Shown: in pieces, positions 1 through 4,983 of the stretch
Layout of the letters: each line of letters starts with the position of its first letter
Position numbering within the stretch: the first letter of the stretch is position 1
DNA from: Phycisphaerales bacterium
GTDB lineage: Bacteria > Planctomycetota > Phycisphaerae > Phycisphaerales > UBA1924
Direction: 5' to 3'
Assembly: GCA_029212425.1 (NCBI GenBank)
Contig: JARGNC010000158.1
Coordinates: 1-5,555 of the forward strand
DNA: 5,555 nucleotides
Notes under the pieces: generated by a model
Databases searched by the model: none
Seen by the model: the letters and a program-made list of their open reading frames with translations, nothing else
What the model was told of the DNA's origin: nothing
Program-made: the position numbers and the translations under genes

Positions 1-273
1 AGCTCTGGAATCCTGCATTCCTGCGCTCAAATCTCGACCCCGCCTTCGCTTCAAGAAGGTGAGCCGCCGCATTATGCTCAGGGGTTGATCAACCCGGTTG
101 TTCGTTCAGGAACGATCACCCACATTCTCGGAGAGCCAGCAGCTCTCACCATCACACCACGCGAACTCTTTGATGTGCTCGATCAACGGTTCCCGATGAC
201 GAGGTGGTGGATCCCGGATCATGCTGTGCAGAACGATCCGCCTGCGAAGGTGACGGTTCCGGCGCCGCTGTAA
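1..273 (+). CDS. C-terminal fragment of an unrecognised protein (5' end outside window)
   Basis: Frame 1 is open from the first base to a TAA at 271-273, giving at least 90 residues. It has no ATG, and the only internal start candidates are weak (TTG at 85), so this is most simply the 3' end of a gene that begins upstream. I do not recognise the family. The visible part is rich in proline, especially at both ends (T-P-P near residue 13, P-A-P-L at the C-terminus). It also contains L-T-I-T-P-R-E-L-F-D-V-L-D, which looks like a strand followed by a helix, and a W-W-I-P segment. There is no membrane segment. The stop lies only 21 bases from the convergent pyrB stop with no hairpin between them, so the two transcripts may overlap. 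Confidence that it is coding rests on the long open frame and plausible composition only. Confidence 0.6.
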   Translation, partial: SSGILHSCAQISTPPSLQEGEPPHYAQGLINPVVRSGTITHILGEPAALTITPRELFDVLDQRFPMTRWWIPDHAVQNDPPAKVTVPAPL

Positions 274-294
274 ACAAACAGGGAGTCCGTTGAA

Positions 295-1203
295 CTACTG
301 ATTGATCGCGTGCACCAGAGCGGCTTTGCGTACAAGCACCCCGCCGGCGACTTGGTCGAGGATAACGGAGCGTTCGCCATCAGCGACGGCTGCAGCGATT
401 TCGACTCCTCGGTTCATCGGTCCTGGATGCATCACGATCGCGCCATCTTTCATGTGTGCCGCTCTCGCTTCGCTCATCCCGTAGCGTTGGTGATACTCGC
501 GTGTAGATGCAAGGACTGAGCCGCCGCCCCTTTCGAACTGAATCCGGAGCATCATCGCGGCGTCGCATTGATCAATAACCGAATCAAAGTCGCTTGTCAC
601 TGAGCATCCCAACGATTGCAAAGAGCTTGGCGCCATCGAGGGTGGTCCGACCAAGACCACTGTTGCTCCGAGTGCTTGGAGCAATCTCACATTGCTGCGC
701 GCGACTCGTGATGAAACGACATCACCGACGATTGCGATGTTGAGTCCGGAGAGGTCCCAATCTTCTTCGCGCGTAAAGGATCGTCCGATCGCGAGTGCGT
801 CGGTGAGTGCTTGCGTTGGGTGTTGGTGTGTGCCATCCCCTGCGTTGATGATGGCGCAGTGGGTGTGCCGATCGATGAGTTCTGCGGCTCCGGACTGACC
901 CGCTCGAACGACCATCGCGTCTACGCCCATCGCTTCGATCGTCCATGCGGTGTCGAGGAGTGTTTCGCCTTTCGCGACGGAAGATCCCGCGCTTGTGAGA
1001 TCTACGACCTTTGCCCCGAGGGTTTGGGCCGCGATTGAGAAGCTGACGCGTGTGCGTGTGGAGTCCTCGAAGAAGACATTGGCGACGGCCTTTCCTGCGA
1101 GTTCATCGCCTTTCCAAGAATCGGCATGCGCCGCGGCGAGCAATGACCGCGCCTGATCCGCATCGGCTAGATTCATCGACAGCAGACTCCGGTCATTCCA
1201 CAT
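295..1203 (-). CDS. pyrB: Aspartate carbamoyltransferase catalytic subunit
   Basis: It joins carbamoyl phosphate and L-aspartate to give N-carbamoyl-L-aspartate, the committed step of pyrimidine synthesis, in the cytoplasm. At 302 residues it is a normal-length catalytic chain. The phosphate loop is F-F-E-D-S-T-R-T-R (S48-R52). The mobile loop supplied by the neighbouring subunit is S-S-V-A-K-G-E-T (S74, K78). R100 follows in V-V-R-A-G, and the carbamoyl-phosphate motif is H-Q-H-P-T-Q-A-L-T-D (H128, Q131). The aspartate-domain residues are R166, R220 and Q222 (L-R-I-Q-F-E-R), followed by M-H-P-G-P-M-N-R-G-V-E-I (259-269). All expected catalytic residues are therefore present. The M-N-R-G-V-E-I wording resembles B. 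subtilis-type enzymes more than E. coli. The ATG at 1203 has AAGGA seven bases upstream. It is the second gene after the lipoprotein gene, 21 bases away. No pyrI (regulatory chain) or pyrC is adjacent in the window. Confidence 0.97.
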   Translation of the reverse strand: MWNDRSLLSMNLADADQARSLLAAAHADSWKGDELAGKAVANVFFEDSTRTRVSFSIAAQTLGAKVVDLTSAGSSVAKGETLLDTAWTIEAMGVDAMVVRAGQSGAAELIDRHTHCAIINAGDGTHQHPTQALTDALAIGRSFTREEDWDLSGLNIAIVGDVVSSRVARSNVRLLQALGATVVLVGPPSMAPSSLQSLGCSVTSDFDSVIDQCDAAMMLRIQFERGGGSVLASTREYHQRYGMSEARAAHMKDGAIVMHPGPMNRGVEIAAAVADGERSVILDQVAGGVLVRKAALVHAINQ

Positions 1204-1210
1204 TACGCAA

Positions 1211-1215
1211 TCCTT
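1211..1215 (-). promoter_or_regulatory. Shine-Dalgarno site of pyrB
   Basis: On the minus strand AAGGA lies seven bases before the pyrB ATG (1203-1201). It falls in the 21-base gap after the lipoprotein stop at 1225. It supports the ATG at 1203 as the start, and supports pyrB being translated from a shared transcript by its own ribosome entry site. Confidence 0.65.
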
Positions 1216-1224
1216 CGAATCGGT

Positions 1225-1902
1225 TCAGTTGTCGATCTGACGGTACAGCGCGCCGTTGTCAGCAGGCTCGGTTGTTGCTGGTGCAACTGGTTCGTCGGCG
1301 GCTGGTTGCTCGTCCCAATCACTCTCGGAGTTGTGCTCATCGTATTCGTTTGTGTCGGTTTGAACATCCATTACTTCGATGTCTCCATCGATCGGGATAT
1401 ACAGCGGTGGGGTGGGGACTGTGCCTGGCGCCCAGTATTGCAAGCGTTCGACATACCATGAGCGGTCTCCGCCGTGGACCCAAGCGGTGACCCCACCATC
1501 GGTGTCCGCGTCGATTGGGTAGACGACATCAACCTTTCCTGAGACGCCGCGCAACCAGATGCGTGAGATGTGATAGACCGGTACGAGTTCTTCCATACCT
1601 TCGTATGGGAGGATCGCGCCTTTGGGCAATCTTGCAAGAACTGTTGCCGCGGTTTCTGGTGTGGTTCCCGCTGGGAGGTTCAGAGCATATCGACCTTGGC
1701 TATCGCGCATCGGGTGTTTGAGGATGACGCGGTCGAGTGCCGCGACCATGGATTTGATCGAGGCGCCGGAGTTTGCGTGCTTAAACGCAGGAGCGCTGTT
1801 GGGGACAGGCACATTCGTGTAGCTCACGCACCCATTCCCCAGCAGGATCGCGCTGCTTGCGAGTATTGAGAATCCGAGTATTTTTTTCGTGATGTGCGCC
1901 AT
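1225..1902 (-). CDS. Predicted lipoprotein of unknown function, upstream of pyrB
   Basis: This is a 225-residue exported protein I do not recognise. The N-terminus has a charged start (H3, K6, K7), a hydrophobic stretch (I8-L21) and L-L-G-N-G-C with Cys25, so it is likely a signal-peptidase-II lipoprotein. The lipobox is not classical: Asn at -2 and Gly at -3. The middle (about residues 48-172) looks like a compact alpha/beta domain. It includes Y-H-I-S-R-I-W-L-R-G-V, a V-D-V-V-Y-P-I strand, W-V-H-G-G, and Y-W-A-P-G-T followed by P-P-L-Y-I-P-I. From about residue 178 the tail is acidic and of low complexity (many D, E, N, then P, A, T), probably disordered. The ATG at 1902 is preceded by AGGAGG at a 5-base spacing, which fixes the start. 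It leads a unit with pyrB 21 bases downstream; nothing visible links its function to pyrimidines. The gene is well supported, the lipoprotein call moderately so. Confidence 0.88.
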   Translation of the reverse strand: MAHITKKILGFSILASSAILLGNGCVSYTNVPVPNSAPAFKHANSGASIKSMVAALDRVILKHPMRDSQGRYALNLPAGTTPETAATVLARLPKGAILPYEGMEELVPVYHISRIWLRGVSGKVDVVYPIDADTDGGVTAWVHGGDRSWYVERLQYWAPGTVPTPPLYIPIDGDIEVMDVQTDTNEYDEHNSESDWDEQPAADEPVAPATTEPADNGALYRQIDN

Positions 1903-1907
1903 TGCAA

Positions 1908-1913
1908 CCTCCT
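1908..1913 (-). promoter_or_regulatory. Strong Shine-Dalgarno site of the lipoprotein gene
   Basis: AGGAGG on the minus strand sits five bases before the ATG at 1902-1900. It is a consensus match and decides the start of the lipoprotein gene. Confidence 0.8.
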
Positions 1914-1943
1914 GCTGCGTCTATCGGTGTCTTTCCCGCGAAG

Positions 1944-1949
1944 ATCATA
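1944..1949 (-). promoter_or_regulatory. Candidate -10 box for the lipoprotein-pyrB unit
   Basis: TATGAT on the minus strand, one mismatch from TATAAT, would place transcription start near 1937. That leaves a short leader of about 35 bases containing the AGGAGG site. I see no convincing -35 hexamer at 16-18 bases; the nearest candidate, TTTGGA, is at only 13 bases. The call is therefore tentative. Confidence 0.35.
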
Positions 1950-1998
1950 GTGCGCCACATCATCCAAAGCCCCTCCATACCAACGGCTTCCATCACAC

Positions 1999-2004
1999 TA
2001 GAAT
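1999..2004 (+). promoter_or_regulatory. Candidate -10 box for ubiX, possibly giving a leaderless mRNA
   Basis: TAGAAT ends only five bases before the ATG at 2010. If it is a working -10 element, transcription would start at or within a base or two of the ATG. The absence of any Shine-Dalgarno sequence upstream of 2010 agrees with this. No good -35 is seen (the hexamer at a 17-base spacing is CATACC). It resembles the TAGACT box before the propeller gene at 2815. Confidence 0.35.
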
Positions 2005-2009
2005 CACCC

Positions 2010-2696
2010 ATGCCCAATCCATCCGACCAACCTCCCAAAAACTACATGATTGCGCCCAAATCGGTGCCGCCTACTGAGGCGCCTTTATCGAGCGGGAAGC
2101 GGTATATCTTGGGGATCACCGGTGCATCGGGCGCGGTGTACGCCGCGAGATTGCTCGAACAGCTCTTGATCCAGGGTCATCAGGTCCACCTGGTGGTGAC
2201 GGACTTTGGGAAACGGCTGCTCGCGGATGAGATGAACATCACCTCGGTTTCGCTCAGCACGATGTGCCCCCATCTCGCGGCGGATCAGCACAAGGCGTTG
2301 TTCGCATCCAATCTGATCATTCATCCGAACAAGGATGTCGGCGCAACGATCGCTTCCGGCTCGTTTCTTCATGACGGGATGGTGATTCTGCCTTGCTCTT
2401 CGACTTCGCTGGGTGCGATCGCATCGGGATCTGGTTCGAATCTGCTCAGCCGAGCGGCGGCGGTGACGCTCAAGGAACGCCATACGCTGGTTGTGTGCCA
2501 TCGCGAGTCGCCTTTGAATCTCATAGATATCGAGAACATGCGAACACTGACGCTTGCAGGTGCGATCATCGCTCCAACCAATCCGGGGCTGTATCTCCTC
2601 CCAACCACGGTGGATGAGCTGATTGATTTCACAGTTGGGAAGGCGCTGGACCTGCTCAAAGTGCCTCACGCGCTCAAAACACGATGGGCTGAGTGA
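2010..2696 (+). CDS. ubiX: Flavin prenyltransferase UbiX
   Basis: UbiX attaches a dimethylallyl group to FMN, making the prenylated FMN cofactor of UbiD-family decarboxylases, which act in quinone synthesis or aromatic acid metabolism. With the ATG at 2010 the protein has 228 residues. The flavoprotein start is G-I-T-G-A-S-G-A-V-Y (35-44). P-C-S-S-T-S-L-G-A-I-A-S-G follows at 128-140, then R148, L-K-E-R (K155), R-E-S-P-L (R165, E166), N-P-G-L-Y-L-L-P (Y195) and R225-W226 near the end. Spacing from the catalytic Lys to Glu, Tyr and Trp matches the P. aeruginosa enzyme as I remember it; the position of its Arg185 is Lys211 here. The family usually begins just before the K-R-Y-I-L-G segment, so a Pro/Ser-rich N-terminal extension of about 29 residues is present. 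ATG at 2046 (17-residue extension) is an alternative start; neither has a Shine-Dalgarno site. No ubiD lies in the window. Confidence 0.94.
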   Translation: MPNPSDQPPKNYMIAPKSVPPTEAPLSSGKRYILGITGASGAVYAARLLEQLLIQGHQVHLVVTDFGKRLLADEMNITSVSLSTMCPHLAADQHKALFASNLIIHPNKDVGATIASGSFLHDGMVILPCSSTSLGAIASGSGSNLLSRAAAVTLKERHTLVVCHRESPLNLIDIENMRTLTLAGAIIAPTNPGLYLLPTTVDELIDFTVGKALDLLKVPHALKTRWAE

Positions 2697-2729
2697 ACTG
2701 GTCCAGGTGCATCACAGACGCACTTTGTG

Positions 2730-2749
2730 GGATACCAAGCGGGGTATCC
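2730..2749 (+). terminator. Hairpin downstream of ubiX, weak terminator candidate
   Basis: GGATACC and GGTATCC form a perfect 7-bp stem around the loop AAGCGG, starting 34 bases after the ubiX stop. No T-tract follows, so it does not fit an intrinsic terminator well. It may protect the 3' end, work with Rho, or be a protein-binding dyad. Confidence 0.35.
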
Positions 2750-2791
2750 GGACGAATGGATCGGTTTGGGCGTTGAGTTTGTAAAAAGTGC

Positions 2792-2807
2792 ATTGGGATT
2801 TTCCAAT
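2792..2807. repeat. Short inverted repeat overlapping the candidate promoter
   Basis: ATTGG and CCAAT are separated by six bases (GATTTT). The dyad overlaps the proposed -35 hexamer at 2793-2798, so it could be an operator. At 5 bp per arm it could equally be chance. Confidence 0.25.
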
Positions 2808-2820
2808 CTTCTGTTAGACT
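2793..2820 (+). promoter_or_regulatory. Candidate promoter of the propeller gene
   Basis: TTGGGA (2793-2798) and TAGACT (2815-2820) are separated by 16 bases, resembling a vegetative promoter. Start of transcription would be near 2827, giving a leader of about 60 bases. The -10 shares the TAGA-T pattern with the ubiX candidate at 1999-2004. Confidence 0.4.
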
Positions 2821-2872
2821 GCGTGGACGGGGAGCCAATCTATTTGAGTTGGCTGAATCAGTCTGATCTTGT

Positions 2873-2878
2873 GAGGAG
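2873..2878 (+). promoter_or_regulatory. Shine-Dalgarno site of the propeller gene
   Basis: GAGGAG lies eight bases before the ATG at 2887 and five before the GTG at 2884. An in-frame TGA at 2872-2874 excludes any earlier start, so the true start must be one of these or a later Met. Confidence 0.7.
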
Positions 2879-2886
2879 TTCGTGTG

Positions 2887-4596
2887 ATGAATATGGGTTA
2901 TGGGACGATGGTTGCAATCGCAGCGGGGACCTGCTTTGGAGTGTGTTCAGCGGCGATTGCTGGACCTGTCGACTTTGTCGAGCAGACTGGTGCTGTGGGG
3001 CTTTCGCACTCGCACGCGACGGTGACCGCTGGGCCTGACATGGAGTTCATGGGAGGCGGCGGCGTTGTGGCGGACTTTGACCGCGATGGCGACCAAGACC
3101 TCTTTGTCATCGGTGGCTCAGGCGGGATTGACCTGCTCTATTGGAACGATGGGAACGGGAACTTCACTGAAGGCGGAGCAGCGGCGGGGGTCGCTCGCTC
3201 GCATCGTGGATCCGGAGCAGCGGCGGGGGATTACGACAACGATGGCGACCTCGACATCATGGTGACCTCGACAGGTTCCGTCGCGACAGGGATGCTTCCT
3301 GGACAGAATATTTTCTACCGGAACAACGGGGACGGCACCTTTACCGATGTCACTGCGACAGCGGGGGTCGCAACGAACAATCCGAACAACGGCGATGCGT
3401 TCTCCCCTGCGTTTGGCGACTATGACCTTGATGGCGATCTCGATCTCGCGGTCGCAGGTTGGCTCGGCGGGAATCGGCTCTACCGGAACAATGGGGATGG
3501 AACCTTCACGGATGTCACCGTCGCGTCGATCGTTGCGGACATGTCAGTGGTGCGTGGGTTCGCGCCACAGTTTGTGGATATGGATGGAGATCTGTATCCC
3601 GAAATCCTGTGGGTTTCGGACTTCTTCACTTCCAAGTACCTCGTCAATAACGGTGACGGGACCTTTACCGATCAGACTGTGAGTTCCGGGACAGGTCTCG
3701 ACTCCAACGGCATGGGCAACACCTTCGGAGACCTGAACAACGATGGGTTGCTCGATTGGTACGCGACGAGTCGAATCAGCAGTGCTGGTGCTGGTTCAGG
3801 GAATATGTTCTATCGCGCGACAGGCGTGGACCATGTGTACGAAGAGGTTTCCGTCGAGACGGGATGCAACTTCGGATACTGGGGCTGGGGCGCGTCCGCG
3901 ATTGACTTTGATCAGGACGGTTGGCTCGATATCATCGCGACCAATGGGTTCACTGTTGAGAACACGACCGATCCGACCGTGCTCTTTATCAACGACGGGA
4001 CTGGAAACTTTGTCGAGAGTGCTGCAGCGAGCGGGATCACGGATACCGGACAGGGCCGGGGATTGCTCAATGTTGATCTGGAGAATGATGGCGATCAGGA
4101 TGTGCTGATTTTCAATAACCGTCAGCCGATGGTGTGTCTGCGGAATGACTCTGCTGGAGGCGCAGCGATCACCCTTGAGTTCAATACTGATGCGGTTGAT
4201 GGACTCGCTCCAGACGGATTCGGGACACGCGTTGAACTGACTGCAGGTGGGATGACCCAGGTGCGGTACCTCAGCGGCGGATCCAACTACCTTGCGCAGT
4301 CTGAGCTGAGCGTCCACTTTGGGATTGGGAGCGAGACCGAAGCGGATATCGATATCTACTACGCGGATGGAAGTACGGATTCACTCGCGGGCGTGTCATC
4401 CGGTCGATACACGATCACGGCACGGGAATGCATTGCGGACTTCGCTCCGAGCGGGAACCTGAACTTCCTTGATGTCTCCGCGTTTCTGGGGCTTTTCTCG
4501 AGTCAGCACCCGCAAGCGGATCTGACTGTTGACGGGAGCTTCAACTTCTTGGACATCTCGGCGTTCCTCTCGGCGTATGGGTCCGGGTGTCCCTGA
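2887..4596 (+). CDS. Secreted FG-GAP/VCBS seven-loop propeller with ASPIC/UnbV and GC-type dockerin-like domains
   Basis: This is a 569-residue predicted extracellular protein, probably for adhesion or binding; no enzyme motif is seen. A signal peptide is likely: hydrophobic residues 8-25 ending A-I-A before G-P. It is unusual in lacking a Lys or Arg in its n-region. Seven D-x-D-x-D-G-x-x-D-type calcium loops begin near residues 63, 115, 178, 231, 282, 340 and 397. Most are followed by Y-R-N-N-G-D-G-T-F-T-D-type turns, as in FG-GAP/VCBS beta-propellers. The fourth loop is altered (D-M-D-G-D-L-Y-P-E) but keeps acidic positions 1, 3, 5 and 9. Residues about 444-512 match ASPIC/UnbV (G-F-G-T-R-V, L-S-G-G-S-N-Y-L, H-F-G-I-G, Y-A-D-G). 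The tail (515-569) holds two N-F-L-D-[VI]-S-A-F-L dockerin-like repeats and ends G-S-G-C-P. The gene appears to be transcribed alone, with its own promoter candidate and a strong terminator. The start could be GTG 2884. Confidence 0.93.
   Translation: MNMGYGTMVAIAAGTCFGVCSAAIAGPVDFVEQTGAVGLSHSHATVTAGPDMEFMGGGGVVADFDRDGDQDLFVIGGSGGIDLLYWNDGNGNFTEGGAAAGVARSHRGSGAAAGDYDNDGDLDIMVTSTGSVATGMLPGQNIFYRNNGDGTFTDVTATAGVATNNPNNGDAFSPAFGDYDLDGDLDLAVAGWLGGNRLYRNNGDGTFTDVTVASIVADMSVVRGFAPQFVDMDGDLYPEILWVSDFFTSKYLVNNGDGTFTDQTVSSGTGLDSNGMGNTFGDLNNDGLLDWYATSRISSAGAGSGNMFYRATGVDHVYEEVSVETGCNFGYWGWGASAIDFDQDGWLDIIATNGFTVENTTDPTVLFINDGTGNFVESAAASGITDTGQGRGLLNVDLENDGDQDVLIFNNRQPMVCLRNDSAGGAAITLEFNTDAVDGLAPDGFGTRVELTAGGMTQVRYLSGGSNYLAQSELSVHFGIGSETEADIDIYYADGSTDSLAGVSSGRYTITARECIADFAPSGNLNFLDVSAFLGLFSSQHPQADLTVDGSFNFLDISAFLSAYGSGCP
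3174..3229 (+). repeat. Exact 17-base direct repeat inside the propeller gene
   Basis: CGGAGCAGCGGCGGGGG occurs at 3174-3190 and again at 3213-3229. The 39-base offset is 13 codons, so both copies encode G-A-A-A-G in the same frame, between the first and second calcium loops. They mark the repeating architecture or a small past duplication. Confidence 0.8.
3316..3678 (+). repeat. Diverged intragenic repeats encoding the N-N-G-D-G-T-F-T-D turn
   Basis: Near-identical nucleotide stretches at about 3316-3354, 3481-3519 and 3637-3678 encode Y-R-N-N-G-D-G-T-F-T-D-V-T (twice) and Y-L-V-N-N-G-D-G-T-F-T-D-Q-T. Differences are mostly at third codon positions. They are the conserved inter-blade turns of the propeller. 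A looser copy (N-D-G-N-G-N-F-T-E) precedes them near 3145, and another (N-D-G-T-G-N-F-V-E) follows near 3991. Confidence 0.85.
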
Positions 4597-4625
4597 TCGA
4601 TCTGTAGCGAGAACTGAACCAAAAG

Positions 4626-4662
4626 AAAGAGCCGCGAATCTGGGATTCGCGGCTCTTTATTT
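4626..4662 (+). terminator. Bidirectional intrinsic terminator between convergent genes
   Basis: A perfect 15-bp stem (4626-4640 with 4644-4658) closes on a three-base loop TGG. On the plus strand it is followed by a T-rich run (TTTATTT, 4656-4662). On the minus strand the bases beyond the stem read TTTCTTTT. It begins 30 bases after the propeller stop and lies 24 bases beyond the stop of the minus-strand small ORF, so it can end both transcripts. Confidence 0.95.
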
Positions 4663-4685
4663 GAGAAGAAGCGAGCTGGTGCCGA

Positions 4686-4874
4686 TCAAGCGGCTTTGTT
4701 TGTTTGGCTGATGAGCTTGTGCAGGTCGTCAGCGTTGTGTCCTTGTGCGATGAGTGCCATGAGTTGATTGGCATCCGCTGCGGGGAGGAGCGATTCGATG
4801 GTCATGGAAACGGCTCGCTCATCGACGCGTGGGTCGGTGCTCTTTGGTGCGGGATTGGATTTTGAGTGGTCCAT
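4686..4874 (-). CDS. Possible small hypothetical protein, 62 residues
   Basis: I do not recognise it. The open frame runs from an ATG at 4874 to a TGA at 4686. The N-terminal third is polar and Pro/Ser/Asp-rich, probably disordered. Residues about 24-62 look like two amphipathic helices (M-T-I-E-S-L-L, N-Q-L-M-A-L-I-A, D-D-L-H-K-L-I-S). There is no Cys or Trp, no signal peptide and no membrane segment. Support for coding is the composition and its position just before the minus-strand arm of a strong terminator. Against it, the ribosome binding site is poor (GGGA only two bases before the ATG). A start at Met24 (4805) is possible. It lies 109 bases downstream of the tolC-like gene on the same strand and may share its transcript. 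Confidence 0.55.
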   Translation of the reverse strand: MDHSKSNPAPKSTDPRVDERAVSMTIESLLPAADANQLMALIAQGHNADDLHKLISQTNKAA

Positions 4875-4983
4875 GATCCCGTGATCGGTGATTGTCGCTG
4901 CAGGGTTGAGCGATTGAGAACTCGGCGCGCAAGATTGCGAACAAAGTTTTGCTCAGCGAGATCCGATGTTGAGAAAGCGTGGA

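Larger units (their letters stand above)
2697..2886. other. Intergenic region between ubiX and the propeller gene
   Basis: These 190 bases carry no convincing gene. A GTG-started open frame at 2727 runs into the following gene out of frame and looks like chance. The stretch holds a 7-bp hairpin (2730-2749), a short ATTGG/CCAAT palindrome (2792-2807), a possible promoter (2793-2820) and the ribosome binding site of the next gene. Confidence 0.6.

Noticed and set aside
1050..1490. 146-residue plus-strand open frame across the pyrB-lipoprotein junction
   Set aside because: It overlaps two well-supported minus-strand genes and the gap between them. The product is extremely Arg/Ser/Cys-rich and has no ribosome binding site.
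2085..2669. 194-residue minus-strand open frame opposite ubiX
   Set aside because: It is antisense to a clear ubiX. The translation is rich in Arg, His and Gln with no family resemblance, as expected from reading GC-rich coding DNA backwards.
2727..3038. 103-residue plus-strand frame starting at GTG 2727
   Set aside because: It starts inside the 2730 hairpin region, overlaps the start and signal peptide of the propeller gene in another frame, is Cys/Trp-rich and lacks a Shine-Dalgarno site.
3300..3700. Regularly spaced repeats that might suggest a CRISPR array or other DNA repeat array
   Set aside because: The repeats are in frame, diverged at third codon positions and encode propeller turns, so they are protein repeats rather than DNA-level elements.
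3796..4317. 173-residue minus-strand open frame opposite the propeller gene
   Set aside because: It is a shadow of the repeat-containing frame. The sense frame has clear domain motifs and this one has none.
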